DNA of 64,000 nt from Syntrophomonas sp. (GCA_016841425.1 JAENZE010000001.1:310001-374000), one strand, 5' to 3'; positions 52,451 to 62,665 are shown, counted from the stretch's first letter. Translations and numbers: made by a program. The notes: generated by a model from the letters alone, not told the origin.

Positions 52451-53836
52451 CTAATGAGCCGGAGCTTTTTTAAGTACATCCTCTGCAGCTATAACCCCTG
52501 AGGCACTGGCTTGTATCAATCCGCGGGTAACCCCTGCTCCATCACCTACTGCCCACAGGCCTTCTATTTCAGTCTGCAGAGATTTGCTGAGACTGGGTCG
52601 GGCTGAATAGAACTTGGCCTCAATACCGTATAAAAGGGTATGATCAGAAGCCACGCCGGGCATAGCTTTGTCCAGAGCCTCCAGGCACTCCTTGATTCCT
52701 ACCATGAAACGGTGGGGAAGTACCAGGGATAAGTCCCCGGGCACCGCCCCTTTAAGGGTAGGTTCAACCAGGCCTTTTAACAGGCGGTCGGGGGTAGAAC
52801 GTCGGCCTCGTTTTAGATCGCCATAACGCTGTACTATTATTGACCCGCTCAACATGTTGGCCAGGCTGGCGATACGTCTTCCATATAATATGGGGCGATT
52901 AAAAGGCTGGGTGAATTCCTGACTCATTAAAAGCGCAAAATTAGTATTGCAGCTCTGGCTTTCTGCATAAGAGTGCCCGTTAACAGTAATAATGCCATTG
53001 GTGTTTTCCATGACTACGTGGCCGTTGGGATTTACACAGAAGGTCCGGACTACATCATCGAATTCGCGGGTGTTGAATATTATCTTGGGTTCCCAGATAT
53101 TATCGGTATAATCCTGCATGGTAACTGCAGGCACTTCTACTCTTACTCCAATATCTACCTGGTTGTTACGCATAGCAATACCCAGCGATTTAGCTTGTTC
53201 AGCAAACCACTGCGCGCCATCCCGGCCTGGAGCAGCAATTATTATCGGCGCATGGTATTCATTGTGATTTGTTGTTACTCCTATAACGCGATTGTTCTCT
53301 ACTAATATTTTTTCAACTATTTCCGTGGTTTGAATAGTATGTCTTTGCTTGAGGTTATCATATATATTACGAAGAACCTTGATGGTGTTTTCCGTGCCCA
53401 TGTGCCTTATCCGAGCCGGCACTAGTTTCAACCCGGCCCGGGCCGATCTAAGTCTTAAGTCTTCAATAGTTTCGCTGTCATGTCCAAAAACCCTATCTGG
53501 TGCACCGTATTTTACGTATATACCATCAGCATATTCGATCAGGGACTGGAGCTTTTCTTTGCCTATGTAATCCTGCAGCCAGCCTCCGAATTCTGTGGTT
53601 AAAGTCAGTTTACCGTCAGAAAACGCTCCCGCGCCCCCCCAGCCGCACATAATAGAACAGGGCTGACAATTAACACAGGCATCGGCTTTATCTCCGATAA
53701 GACAGTTTCTCTTATCCACAGTCCGTCCTTTTTCAATTATTAATACCTTTAGTGAGCTTTTTTGGCTGATCTCCAGAGCAGCGAAAATACCTGCTGGACC
53801 GGCGCCGATTATGATTACGTCATAGTTTTTAATCAA
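52451..53836 (-). CDS. NAD(P)/FAD-dependent oxidoreductase
   Basis: 461 residues from a TTG 9 bases after GGGGAGG (LIKNYDVIIIGAGPAGIFAA); a longer frame to 53893 lacks signals. FAD motif GAGPAG (about 10-15), a Cys cluster CVNCQPCSIMCGWGGAGAFSDGK and a C-terminal GLWAVGDGAG. This is the uncharacterised FAD-dehydrogenase family (COG2509-like). Substrate unknown. Confidence 0.82.
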   Translation of the reverse strand: MIKNYDVIIIGAGPAGIFAALEISQKSSLKVLIIEKGRTVDKRNCLIGDKADACVNCQPCSIMCGWGGAGAFSDGKLTLTTEFGGWLQDYIGKEKLQSLIEYADGIYVKYGAPDRVFGHDSETIEDLRLRSARAGLKLVPARIRHMGTENTIKVLRNIYDNLKQRHTIQTTEIVEKILVENNRVIGVTTNHNEYHAPIIIAAPGRDGAQWFAEQAKSLGIAMRNNQVDIGVRVEVPAVTMQDYTDNIWEPKIIFNTREFDDVVRTFCVNPNGHVVMENTNGIITVNGHSYAESQSCNTNFALLMSQEFTQPFNRPILYGRRIASLANMLSGSIIVQRYGDLKRGRRSTPDRLLKGLVEPTLKGAVPGDLSLVLPHRFMVGIKECLEALDKAMPGVASDHTLLYGIEAKFYSARPSLSKSLQTEIEGLWAVGDGAGVTRGLIQASASGVIAAEDVLKKAPAH

Positions 53837-54003
53837 TTTATACGCCTCCCCGCTTAACAGGAACCAAAAAGAAGGAAATAAACTTTTTATCAAAGGAATT
53901 ACCCTATCGCTCTAGATTATAGCATATGCTGTTCTCAATATAATAATGAATGTTAAGCTTTAACTGGTATAATTATAAGGAGAATTATATCAGGAGATTA
54001 ATA

Positions 54004-54984
54004 ATGAACGAAAGCAGTCTATATTTCCTGTGGGGGAAAGAACAATTTTTGATAAACCAACAGATTGATAAGATCGCCGCCCAGGTCCGTGAAGAACTGG
54101 GCGAAGAGCCTGAGGTTCTGTACTTTGATACTGACGAAATGGCTCCCCATGAATTTAGAGAACAATTGGAGTTCAGTCCGCTTTTTAACCTCTATCGGGT
54201 GGTGGTCATAAAGAGACCTTATTGGTTGGGGAAGGGGAAGAAAAGGGGAAATAAGAGCGAAGAATTCATTCGGGCTGTTAACGATTACCTGGATAGTGAG
54301 CCCCAGGGGCAGACTTTGATTTTTAGTGCTGAAGGGCAAGAAAAGACAAATCCGCTGGTTAAGAGGTTTAGTAAGGAGGCCCGGATAATTGAGTGCAATA
54401 GCCTTGATGCCAAATATATGAGTAAATGGGTCAATGATGAATTTGCTGCCAGAGACCGGACCTGTACACCGGAGGTGGTTAAACGACTTATTAACAGCGG
54501 TCAAGACATGTATTATCTTTATAATCTAATCGAAAAGCTATGCCTGCAGATAGAAGGAAGGAAAATTGATGAAAAAGATATTGAAGCAGAATTGAGTATC
54601 CGCGATGAAATAAAAGTATTTAAATTAACGGATGCATTGCTTAAAAGAAATTTATCAGGTTCGCTCCAGGCTTTTCACCAGCTTCTGGAGCAGGGAGAAC
54701 ACCCGTTGCTGTTTTTAATTATGACTGCCAGGCAGTTTGCAAGTATGGCCCGGGTAAAAGCCTATCAGGAACAAGGTTATAATAATAAAAAAATTGCCGA
54801 AATAACTTCGATGAAAGACTTCATGGTAAGGAAATTCATCGAATCTGGACGCCATTTCTCCTGGAAAGAAATCGAGGCATGCTTTGAACAGTGCCTGGAT
54901 ATCGATTTCAAAATAAAGAATACCTCCCAGGATGCAGTATTTCTTCTAGAAGGATTAATTATAGAAATATGTACCCGAAAATAA
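54004..54984 (+). CDS. holA: DNA polymerase III delta subunit
   Basis: 326 residues from the ATG with CAGGAG upstream (MNESSLYFLWGKEQFLI). The HolA pattern is clear: LYFLWGKEQFLI N-terminus, FSPLFNLYRVVVIK, and a C-terminal AAA-lid-like helical domain (DIDFKIKNTSQDAVFLLEGLI). It opens the sliding clamp in the clamp-loader. Conserved position before rpsT. Confidence 0.93.
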   Translation: MNESSLYFLWGKEQFLINQQIDKIAAQVREELGEEPEVLYFDTDEMAPHEFREQLEFSPLFNLYRVVVIKRPYWLGKGKKRGNKSEEFIRAVNDYLDSEPQGQTLIFSAEGQEKTNPLVKRFSKEARIIECNSLDAKYMSKWVNDEFAARDRTCTPEVVKRLINSGQDMYYLYNLIEKLCLQIEGRKIDEKDIEAELSIRDEIKVFKLTDALLKRNLSGSLQAFHQLLEQGEHPLLFLIMTARQFASMARVKAYQEQGYNNKKIAEITSMKDFMVRKFIESGRHFSWKEIEACFEQCLDIDFKIKNTSQDAVFLLEGLIIEICTRK

Positions 54985-55024
54985 ATTGAAAGGGACGAAA
55001 TCCATAATTCAAGTTTCCCAAAAA

Positions 55025-55055
55025 GAAAAACCTGTCACGAAGACAGGTTATTTTT
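55025..55055. terminator. Bidirectional terminator between holA and rpsT
   Basis: Stem AACCTGTC / GACAGGTT (55029-55036 with 55042-55049) with A-rich and T-rich flanks on both sides, serving the convergent holA and rpsT genes. Confidence 0.9.
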
Positions 55056-55320
55056 ACTGTGCCAATGCATTAAATTTTTTGGCTAGAGCTGATTTCCTTC
55101 GGGCTGCTGTGTTCTTGTGCATTATGCCTTTGCTTACACTTTTATCGATCAGGGAGGTTACTTGCAACAAACTACCCTTTGCGGCTTCAGTATCTTCTGT
55201 TGCTAGTGATGCTTCATATTTATTTATAGCTGTTTTCAGCCTGGTCTTATAAGACTTGTTCCTTAGACGATTTGCTTCGGCTCTTCTGGCTCTCTTAGCC
55301 GGAGTTTTGCTTTTTGCCAC
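55054..55320 (-). CDS. rpsT: 30S ribosomal protein S20
   Basis: 88 residues, GTG start with GGAGGTG 6 bases upstream. AKSKTPAKRARRAEANRLRN start and KGIMHKNTAARRKSALAKK end are diagnostic. Monocistronic and opposite to holA. Binds 16S rRNA. Confidence 0.98.
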   Translation of the reverse strand: MAKSKTPAKRARRAEANRLRNKSYKTRLKTAINKYEASLATEDTEAAKGSLLQVTSLIDKSVSKGIMHKNTAARRKSALAKKFNALAQ

Positions 55321-55356
55321 AACTTCACCTCCTTATTATTTTAAGCTAACAGAGTT

Positions 55357-55385
55357 ACTATATCATTACCTTTTCCAAAATGCAA
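55357..55385 (-). promoter_or_regulatory. Sigma-A promoter of rpsT
   Basis: Minus strand TTGCAT (55385-55380), 17-base spacer, TATAGT (55362-55357), about 35 bases before the start codon. Confidence 0.75.
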
Positions 55386-55533
55386 GACAAAAGAGTGCTT
55401 TTTTAGCCTGTTGACTGATTATAAGGTGAACATGGGAAAGAATAATGACTAGCCTCTTCTACCAATTCAGAAATGAGTTCTAATTATGTTAATTTAACAT
55501 AGATTTTAACATATTGCAGGAGAGGTGGACAGG

Positions 55534-56580
55534 ATGCATAAGTTAAGTTTACAGAACTTCATAAAGAGCATTTTTTTTATGCAGATATTCATAGTTATCA
55601 TCCTGGCAGGATTAAGTCTTGATATAAGCAACAGCCCTCTGACTACCTGGTCGCCAAGAAATGAAGCCCCAGGCAGCTCTTTTTTACGCCTCAAAATTAA
55701 CGAAAAATTTGCCCAGAGACTAATCAGCAGTGTAAACTCAGCCATGGCCGGGGAAACTGATGTTGAGTACCTATCACGTGATTATATGGGCCGGCAATTT
55801 GCAGAAAATATGTTCACAACCAGTATAAATGCACTGGCTTATAGTAACGATAGTGGTGAACTTCAAACTGCAGTTAATTCAAATCCTTCCAGTAATGACA
55901 TTCAACTGCCAGCAATCAGGATGGAGACTGAAGAACCGGTATCACCAGTGCTAATTAAATTGGCGAAAGATTCCCATATTGTTTTTTATTGTACTCATAG
56001 TACTGAAACCTACATTCCGGATTCTGGTAAAGCCAGGTTAGATGGGAAACGGGGTCTGGTAAACAATGTGTCTGCATATATGGCAGATATTCTGGCAAAA
56101 AAAGGACTGGCTGCAGATTACATAAATACTGTACATGACTGGCCAGAATATAATGAGAGCTATACTAAATCGAGAGAGACGGTTAAACAGATAGTTGATT
56201 CTGGTGGTTCTAATATAATGGCTTTATTTGATGTGCACCGGGATAGTATCCCGGGATCAACCCAGGCTGCCACTGTCACGGTCGAGGGACGGGAGAGTGC
56301 AGTCATTTTAATTGTAGTAGGAACTGATGAACGAAAAGAACATCCTCATTGGAAAGAAAATCTTGCTTTTGCCCAGGAATTGTACCGGCAGGGTCAGCTG
56401 ATGTATCCAGGTTTAATAAAAGGGGTTAGAACCAAGGCTGGAACTTACAATCAGGAGTATCATAACCATGCTTTGCTGCTGGAAATGGGAAGTGACTATA
56501 ATAGTTTGGAGGAAGCAAAATATGCAGGAGAGTTATTCGTTGATGTGCTGCTGCAAGTGCTGGAGAAAGAAGTGGAATGA
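55534..56580 (+). CDS. spoIIP: Stage II sporulation protein P
   Basis: 348 residues from the ATG after GGAGAGGTGGA. An N-terminal membrane anchor (about 8-30) and linker are followed by the amidase/endopeptidase domain (about 155-345): FYCTHSTETYIPD, FDVHRDSIPG with catalytic His, and LLLEMGSDYNSLEEA. With SpoIID and SpoIIM it degrades septal peptidoglycan to drive engulfment. The germination protease gene gpr, which normally lies between rpsT and spoIIP, is not here. Confidence 0.94.
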   Translation: MHKLSLQNFIKSIFFMQIFIVIILAGLSLDISNSPLTTWSPRNEAPGSSFLRLKINEKFAQRLISSVNSAMAGETDVEYLSRDYMGRQFAENMFTTSINALAYSNDSGELQTAVNSNPSSNDIQLPAIRMETEEPVSPVLIKLAKDSHIVFYCTHSTETYIPDSGKARLDGKRGLVNNVSAYMADILAKKGLAADYINTVHDWPEYNESYTKSRETVKQIVDSGGSNIMALFDVHRDSIPGSTQAATVTVEGRESAVILIVVGTDERKEHPHWKENLAFAQELYRQGQLMYPGLIKGVRTKAGTYNQEYHNHALLLEMGSDYNSLEEAKYAGELFVDVLLQVLEKEVE

Positions 56581-56865
56581 GTGCGGAGTATTGGTATAAG
56601 CATGATGTTGGTAGTAATGATTTCTCTCATGGCATCTGCGCTAAACATCAGCAATGAAAGTATCAACCAGCTTACTGGAGAAGAACGGAAAGCAATGATA
56701 GCTGTTAATATAGATGATAGAAATATGATATTAATGGGGGAAGAGTATCAGCTTTCAGAGCCAGTTGAAAAGTCACGGCAATTATTTAATTATTATTGCT
56801 CTTCGATTCGTAATCATCTGCTCAGTATATGGAACATATTTGATGCAGTTGTTTTGCAGCATTAA
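56581..56865 (+). CDS. Small secreted/membrane-anchored protein after spoIIP
   Basis: 94 residues, GTG start directly after the spoIIP TGA. A hydrophobic N-terminal segment (about 3-20) suggests export, and the rest is charged and helical. Cotranslation with spoIIP is likely from the zero-gap layout, though the GTG has only GAAAGAAG upstream. No family recognised. Confidence 0.5.
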   Translation: MRSIGISMMLVVMISLMASALNISNESINQLTGEERKAMIAVNIDDRNMILMGEEYQLSEPVEKSRQLFNYYCSSIRNHLLSIWNIFDAVVLQH

Positions 56866-57196
56866 TTAAATGACATAGATAGTACACCAAGGCTAATGGA
56901 ACTAAGCAACCAGCGGCCTTTTTTGCGGATTCAACAATATAGTTTTTAAACGATTTTTTTTGTTCCTGTTAAGCTGGCAATTAGACTTTTCTTCTTTTGA
57001 TCCGTTGTTTTTGTCCTAATATGCATAGGGCGATTTCCCTTTCTTTTTTTACATTTTTATAAAAATAACGGAACCTTTTGGGCTTTCAAATTGAGTATAT
57101 TACGAGAGCTTTTTTAAATATAAAATGGATTAATTTACAATCCTCAGAAGCAGTTCTTTGAATAGATAATACGGTGATGTTAAAATATGGGATAAA
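56866..57196. other. AT-rich intergenic region before the small toxin locus
   Basis: No supported gene. Several T-rich runs (near 56920 and 56955) could end the spoIIP transcript, but no clean stem precedes them. Confidence 0.35.
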
Positions 57197-57205
57197 TGCT
57201 ATAAT
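57197..57205 (+). promoter_or_regulatory. Extended -10 promoter for the small toxin mRNA
   Basis: TGC-TATAAT (extended -10) about 58 bases before the toxin ATG. The -35 is poor, as is common for TGn-type promoters. Confidence 0.5.
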
Positions 57206-57262
57206 AGAACATAGGTTCGTGGGGTTCCCCGACTGCGTTTCAGCAGAAGGGGGTGATAATGA

Positions 57263-57331
57263 ATGAATACATATGAAGTCATGTTATTCATGGTCATAAT
57301 ACTGTTCGTTCTGGCCCTCATAATGAAATAG
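57263..57331 (+). CDS. Holin-like small toxin (type I toxin-antitoxin)
   Basis: 22 residues: MNTYEVMLFMVIILFVLALI followed by MK, stop. The polar MNTYE start and one hydrophobic helix match the putative holin-like toxin family of Firmicutes. AGAAGGGGGTGATA lies just upstream. An ATG four bases earlier (57259) opens a five-codon ORF and probably is not used. A stem GCCACTT / AAGTGGC (57333-57356) follows and can terminate both strands. Confidence 0.72.
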   Translation: MNTYEVMLFMVIILFVLALIMK

Positions 57332-57421
57332 GGCCACTTACCTGAAAGGAAGTGGCTCCTTAATCTAGTAGTATTAAACTGCTGGATTCGTTGTTGGGGG
57401 TGACAAAACCCCACGAATCTT
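57320..57421 (-). ncRNA. Predicted antisense antitoxin RNA of the holin-like toxin
   Basis: A minus-strand promoter TTGCCA (57456-57451), 17-base spacer, TATAAA (57433-57428) would start an RNA near 57421 that runs into the 3' end of the toxin message. It would fold a strong hairpin (GATTCGT...ACGAATC, 57415-57380 region) and end at the shared GCCACTT/AAGTGGC stem. This convergent overlap is the type I layout. The extent is predicted, not observed. Confidence 0.5.
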
Positions 57422-57754
57422 AATATATTTATATCATATTAAATTCAATATGGCAATTAATTACAAAACAAATCAGCTGAAAGTAAAGCCTGTGTTAATA
57501 GGGAGAATATCAACTTAAATGAAGGTAATATTTCAAAACTCTCTATGTTGGAAAAGCTAAAGAAATGGGAAATGGTGACTTATATCAATGCAACTTACAG
57601 CCCGTTTATTGGTGAGGCAGCAAGTGGAACCTTTTGCTGTATCTGCTGTTTGCGAGTATCTATTTGAGGATGGTGATTTTTGTAAGATATCGAGTATAAT
57701 TATATCCATGTATTCTGCTGCATACTAAATCCTGCAGAGACTGGAGTTGAGATC
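57332..57754 (+). other. Region between the toxin locus and murJ
   Basis: Besides the antisense RNA, an open frame without ribosome-binding site (about 57592-57732, MQLTARLLVRQQVEPFAVSA...) looks like a degraded gene end of unknown type. Nothing else recognised. Confidence 0.3.
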
Positions 57755-59317
57755 TTGAGTGAAACGGGTCAGCGGGTTGCAAAAGCAGCATTGCTTTTGA
57801 TGATGACTGTAGCTGTATCAAGAATTTTAGGATACGGCAGAGAAGTTGCCCTTTATACACTGTTTGGGCAGAATTACGTTACGGATGCGTACCGCGCAGC
57901 ATTTTCGGTCCCGGATTTCCTATATATGCTCCTGGTGGGAGGCGCATTAAGTTCTGCCTTCATCCCCGTATTTTCATCATGTCTGGTCACGGGTAAAGAA
58001 GCCCAGGGCTGGAAATCGGCCAGCATAGTATTCAATTTCTCCATCATCTGCTTAACTATTTTGGTTATCACCGCTTATATCTATACGAGGCCTCTGGTTA
58101 TCCTCTTGGCCCCGGGACTCCCTGAACAGTATTTGGCCCTGGCGGTCCACCTTACCCACATCATGTTTTTGCAGACCATATTCATGAGCCTGAATGGATT
58201 TGCCATGGGAATATTAAATTCCTATCATAATTTTACTGCTCCTGCTTTAGGAAGTCTGGTTTATAATCTGGTCATCATCTTAGTCGGGGTACTTTTTGTA
58301 GAGAAACTAGGAGTTGCAGCATTTTCTTATGGGGTGGTCATAGGGGCTGCCCTCAATTTTGCAGTTCAGATACCTGCCCTGCACCAGGTAGGCATTAAGT
58401 ATCATTTTTCTTTAAATTATAGAGATGATGGATTCAGACAGATAATCATACTGATGCTGCCGGTATTGATCGGACTGGGGGTAATACAATTAAATCTGTT
58501 TGTAACCCAGAACATTTCATCTACTCTGGGATCGGGAACCATAAGTACATTAAACTTGGCCCAGAAGGTTATGAATCTACCCATTGGAATTTTTGCCGTA
58601 TCCATAGCAATAGCAGTATTCCCTACCCTTACCACTTTGGCCGCCAAGGGAGAAATGGAACTCTTCAAACAGAAAACCTCCCTGGGTTTAAGGGCTATAT
58701 TCCTAGTGAGTATACCTGCTTCGCTGGGCTTAATAGCAGTTGGGGACGCCCTTATTAAACTGCTGTTTCAGCAGGGTGAATTTACTGCGATAATGACTCT
58801 AAACACCAATCAGGCCCTAATATATTACTGCCTGGGGTTATTTGCTTACTCTGCCATACAAGTATTGAACCGGAGCTTTTATGCGCTCAAAGATACCAGG
58901 ACCCCTATGATAGCTGCTGCAGTTACAATAGCGATAAACATATTTCTTTCCCTGCAGTTATCTGGTTCGTATAAGCACCAGGGATTGGCTCTGGCATATT
59001 CGCTGGCCGGGATAGTGAACCTGGTGCTGTTGACAGGTGTTTTGCGGATAAAAATAGGTAAATTAGGAGGAGGTCGTATACTGTACAACCTGCTGATATC
59101 TGGTGCGGCATCACTGCTGATGTTCTTTGCAGTACGTTATTCACTGATTCATCTGCTGACAGTATTGCCAGCCGACAAAGTTGGTTTGCTGCTAGGGACT
59201 GGTACAGCTATCTTAATCGGGATAATTGTATATGGGGTTTTAATTTATCCTTTTAAGATGGAAGAGACCGAATTGCTTCTTAATATGCTGCGCAGGAAAT
59301 TACCGGGCAGGGTCTAA
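57755..59317 (+). CDS. murJ: Lipid II flippase MurJ (MviN family)
   Basis: 520 residues, 14 membrane segments. MurJ features: AALLLMMTVAVSRILGYGREVALYTLFGQNYVTDAYRAAF start, GGALSSAFIPVFS, and the helix-7/8 SLGLIAVGDALIKLLFQQGEF. TTG start 8 bases after GGAG. It moves lipid II for peptidoglycan or spore-cortex synthesis. Its location between spoIIP and lepA is not the usual one. Confidence 0.93.
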   Translation: MSETGQRVAKAALLLMMTVAVSRILGYGREVALYTLFGQNYVTDAYRAAFSVPDFLYMLLVGGALSSAFIPVFSSCLVTGKEAQGWKSASIVFNFSIICLTILVITAYIYTRPLVILLAPGLPEQYLALAVHLTHIMFLQTIFMSLNGFAMGILNSYHNFTAPALGSLVYNLVIILVGVLFVEKLGVAAFSYGVVIGAALNFAVQIPALHQVGIKYHFSLNYRDDGFRQIIILMLPVLIGLGVIQLNLFVTQNISSTLGSGTISTLNLAQKVMNLPIGIFAVSIAIAVFPTLTTLAAKGEMELFKQKTSLGLRAIFLVSIPASLGLIAVGDALIKLLFQQGEFTAIMTLNTNQALIYYCLGLFAYSAIQVLNRSFYALKDTRTPMIAAAVTIAINIFLSLQLSGSYKHQGLALAYSLAGIVNLVLLTGVLRIKIGKLGGGRILYNLLISGAASLLMFFAVRYSLIHLLTVLPADKVGLLLGTGTAILIGIIVYGVLIYPFKMEETELLLNMLRRKLPGRV

Positions 59318-59410
59318 TTGATAGGACTCTATTTATAGGATATAATCTTGTAAGATTCAGAGGTTTAAAGATGGTAATTATTGATCAAAGTTCTGGAGGT
59401 TAAATAAAAA

Positions 59411-61210
59411 TTGCAGGATAGAATCAGAAATTTTAGCATAATAGCTCACATAGATCATGGGAAGTCCACTTTGGCAGATCGCTTGCTGCAGTTCACCGGC
59501 GCGCTGACTGAAAGAGAGATGCGGGAGCAGTACCTGGATAAGATGGACCTGGAAAGGGAGAAAGGTATCACTATCAAGCTGCAGCCGGTCAGATTAAAAT
59601 ACAGGGCCAGAGATGGGAAGGAATATATACTGAACTTGATAGATACTCCGGGTCATGTGGATTTCTCTTATGAAGTATCACGCAGCCTGGCGGCATGTGA
59701 AGGAGCCCTGCTGATTGTAGATGCCTCCCAGGGCATTGAAGCTCAAACCCTGGCTAATGTTTATATGGCCATGGAATTAAATCTTGAAATTATCGGAGTA
59801 GTTAATAAAATTGACTTGCCTGGTGCAGAGCCGGAAAAAGTTAAACAGGAAATGGAAGACGTGCTGGGGATCGAGAATAGCGAGATTATTCCCATATCAG
59901 CCAAAATGGGTTTAGGTATTGAAGAGGTATTGGAAGCTATTGTTAAGAAGATACCAGCCCCGGTTGGTGATGAAGAAGGTCCATTGCAGGCATTGATCTT
60001 TGATTCCTATTTCGATTCATATAAAGGTGCTATATCTTATATCAGGGTAGTTGCCGGAGAAGTTAGAAAAGGTGATCTGATTAAGATGATGTCCTCCGGT
60101 AAGCAATACGAAGTAACTGAAATTGGAGTTATTAACCCTTACATGAGCGAGGTGCAAACCTTGAAGGCAGGGGAGGTTGGATATCTGTCAGCGGGTATAA
60201 AAAATGTTATCGATACCCGGGTAGGTGATACCATAACCGGAGCCAGGTCGCCAGCCCCCAGGGCCTTGCCCGGTTATCAGGAAGTAAAACCTATGGTTTA
60301 TTGTGGGCTATATCCATTGGAGAATAATGATTTTGAAAAGCTAAGGGATGCGTTAGACAAACTTAAGCTCAATGATGCGTCTTTATTTTATGAACCTGAG
60401 AGTTCAGATGCGCTGGGCTTCGGTTTTCGCTGTGGTTTTCTGGGTCTCTTGCATCTGGAAATCGTCAGGGAACGACTAGAGCGAGAATATGATCTAAGCC
60501 TTATGGCTACAGCCCCGGTGGTGGTGTACCGGATATTGTTAACTGATGGAAGTGAAAAGGATGTGCAAAACCCCACTCACTGGCCGCCAGCTCAAAAAAT
60601 ACAGGCGGTGATGGAACCCTACTATAGGGCTACCATAATGGTTCCTCAAGAATATGTAGGTACTATTATGGAATTATGCCAAGAAAAACGGGGTGCTTAT
60701 CTTAACATGGAATACCTGACTGCTCAGAGAGTAATAATTACTTATAAATTGCCTCTGGCCGAAATTCTCTATGATTTTTTCGATCTGATGAAGTCAAGAA
60801 CCAGAGGATATGCTTCTCTTGATTATGAATTGAGTGATTATGAGATTTCTGACCTGGTGAAACTTGATGTTATGCTAAATGGTGAAGTAATAGACGCTTT
60901 GAGTTTCATAACTCATAGGGACAACTCCTATCAGAGAGCTAGATCTATTACCCAGCGGCTTAGGAAAATTATTCCCCGTCAGATGTATGAAGTAGTTATT
61001 CAGGCGGCAATCGGCAGCAAGGTCATCGCTCGAGAAAACATTAAAGCCATGCGAAAAGATGTGCTTGCAAAATGTTACGGCGGTGATATCACCCGTAAAA
61101 AGAAGTTGCTGGAGAAACAAAAAGAAGGTAAAAAGAGGATGAAACAAATTGGGCGCATTGAAGTGCCCAAAGATGCCTTTATGAGCGTAATGGATATTGA
61201 AAAAGACTAG
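59411..61210 (+). CDS. lepA: Elongation factor 4 (LepA)
   Basis: 599 residues. G1 [10 protein letters not shown]3 DTPGHVDF, G4 NKIDLPGA, then EF-G-like domains and the LepA-specific C-terminal domain ([14 protein letters not shown] end). TTG start with GGAGG about 10 bases upstream. Ribosomal back-translocase / assembly GTPase. hemW and hrcA follow as in most Firmicutes. Confidence 0.97.
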   Translation: MQDRIRNFSIIAHIDHGKSTLADRLLQFTGALTEREMREQYLDKMDLEREKGITIKLQPVRLKYRARDGKEYILNLIDTPGHVDFSYEVSRSLAACEGALLIVDASQGIEAQTLANVYMAMELNLEIIGVVNKIDLPGAEPEKVKQEMEDVLGIENSEIIPISAKMGLGIEEVLEAIVKKIPAPVGDEEGPLQALIFDSYFDSYKGAISYIRVVAGEVRKGDLIKMMSSGKQYEVTEIGVINPYMSEVQTLKAGEVGYLSAGIKNVIDTRVGDTITGARSPAPRALPGYQEVKPMVYCGLYPLENNDFEKLRDALDKLKLNDASLFYEPESSDALGFGFRCGFLGLLHLEIVRERLEREYDLSLMATAPVVVYRILLTDGSEKDVQNPTHWPPAQKIQAVMEPYYRATIMVPQEYVGTIMELCQEKRGAYLNMEYLTAQRVIITYKLPLAEILYDFFDLMKSRTRGYASLDYELSDYEISDLVKLDVMLNGEVIDALSFITHRDNSYQRARSITQRLRKIIPRQMYEVVIQAAIGSKVIARENIKAMRKDVLAKCYGGDITRKKKLLEKQKEGKKRMKQIGRIEVPKDAFMSVMDIEKD

Positions 61211-61426
61211 GATCTCCATATCATCACCAGGTATTGCGGGGAGATTAATGAATCGCCTTCCCCGCTGCACTCTGCTTGAACACAAAACATCCCCCGGTGT
61301 CCTGAGTTTTGCAAAACGTTTAGAAGGAGTCTGCTGGTCTTATAGAATTATTTAACTACGCCCGATTTAAGGATAAAAGTACGGTATTTTTCCTTTTAAC
61401 TATAAAATGAGATGAGGCAGGTAGTG

Positions 61427-62587
61427 ATGCCAGTGCTATATGAAACGAACGACAGGGGCCTTTATATACACATACCATTCTGTTTAAAGAAATGCAGTTA
61501 TTGTGATTTCTATTCTCTGCCTGCAGTTTCTACGGTGCTAGTAAACCGATATATCAAGGCATTACAGAAAGAATTGGAAATCAAGGCCGCATCTTTGAAG
61601 GATACCCGGATGAAAACAGTGTATGCAGGTGGAGGAACACCCAGCATATTATCTGGCGAAGAATTAAAAATCCTGATGGCCGTGGTAAGAAAACATCTGG
61701 AAATCGAAGAAGCCGCCGAGATAAGCCTGGAAGCTAATCCGGCTACTCTAAATGCTGACAAGTTAAAATCCATAAGGGAGGCTGGTTTTAATCGGATATC
61801 CCTGGGGGTGCAGAGTTTTCAAGACGATGAGTTATTTGTTTTGGGTCGCTCTCATAATTCAGTCGATGCCTTAAAAACTATCAAGCTTATACAGGACAGT
61901 GGGTTAAGCAATTATAATATTGATTTAATTTATGGTATACCTGGGCAAACTATAAGCAAATGGGAGGAAAGCCTGGGAATTGCTATAGAAGCCAAACCTG
62001 CTCATTTGTCTATGTATCTGCTGCAATTGGATGAAAGTACTCCGCTGGCAGATGATATAAGAAAAGACCGTTTCCAGCTACCAGGTGAGGAAATTGAAGC
62101 TCAGATGTATGATATTGGTATGGATATGCTTAAGAACCGGGGCTTCAGGCAATATGAGATATCCAATTTTGCTCGTCCTGGATATGAGTGCAGGCATAAT
62201 TTGTTGTACTGGGAAGCCATGGAATATATAGGCATAGGTGCTGGTGCAGTTAGTTTTACCGACCAACGGCGCTATATCAATAAGAAGGATTTAATTCAAT
62301 ATTTGTGGGCGATAGAGAACGGTAGGGAGTCTCCCGCGGAGGAATTGGAAGAGATGGACCAGAAAGAGCTGGCTGCAGACGCCATTATCCTGGGACTCAG
62401 ATTATGTGATGGAATTAACCTGGAACAGTTCCGTTTGAGGTTTGACATAAAAATCATGGATTATTATAAGGATATAATAGAAGATTATATCGATAGAGGT
62501 TTATTAAATATAAGCAATGGCAGATTAAGCTTTAGCAGGAAGGCATATTTTGTGTCTAACCAGGTCCTGTGCCATTTTATTGCTTGA
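61427..62587 (+). CDS. hemW: HemW radical SAM heme chaperone
   Basis: About 386 residues. The N-terminal HIPFCLKKCSYCDFYS gives the CX3CX2C cluster plus the HemW-type CDF extension, then GGGTPSIL, SLGVQSFQD and a C-terminal winged-helix. The start is uncertain: ATG 61427 has GCAGGTAG nearby, ATG 61412 would add five residues. HemW is not a coproporphyrinogen oxidase but a heme-binding protein. Confidence 0.92.
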   Translation: MPVLYETNDRGLYIHIPFCLKKCSYCDFYSLPAVSTVLVNRYIKALQKELEIKAASLKDTRMKTVYAGGGTPSILSGEELKILMAVVRKHLEIEEAAEISLEANPATLNADKLKSIREAGFNRISLGVQSFQDDELFVLGRSHNSVDALKTIKLIQDSGLSNYNIDLIYGIPGQTISKWEESLGIAIEAKPAHLSMYLLQLDESTPLADDIRKDRFQLPGEEIEAQMYDIGMDMLKNRGFRQYEISNFARPGYECRHNLLYWEAMEYIGIGAGAVSFTDQRRYINKKDLIQYLWAIENGRESPAEELEEMDQKELAADAIILGLRLCDGINLEQFRLRFDIKIMDYYKDIIEDYIDRGLLNISNGRLSFSRKAYFVSNQVLCHFIA

Positions 62588-62595
62588 TTAGAGGC

Positions 62596-62665
62596 TTGAC
62601 AATAAGTACTGCAGGTGCTATTTTTTAATAAATACTGGTTAGCACTCAACTGACGAGAGTGCTAA
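62596..62665 (+). promoter_or_regulatory. hrcA promoter with CIRCE operator
   Basis: TTGACA (62596-62601), 17-base spacer, TATTTT (62619-62624). The CIRCE element TTAGCACTC-N9-GAGTGCTAA is perfect at 62639-62665, at the transcript start, so HrcA represses its own operon until heat or misfolded protein titrates the chaperonin. Confidence 0.95.

Noticed and set aside
54986-55252. Plus-strand ORF opposite rpsT
   Set aside because: Exact antisense of ribosomal protein S20, with no independent evidence.
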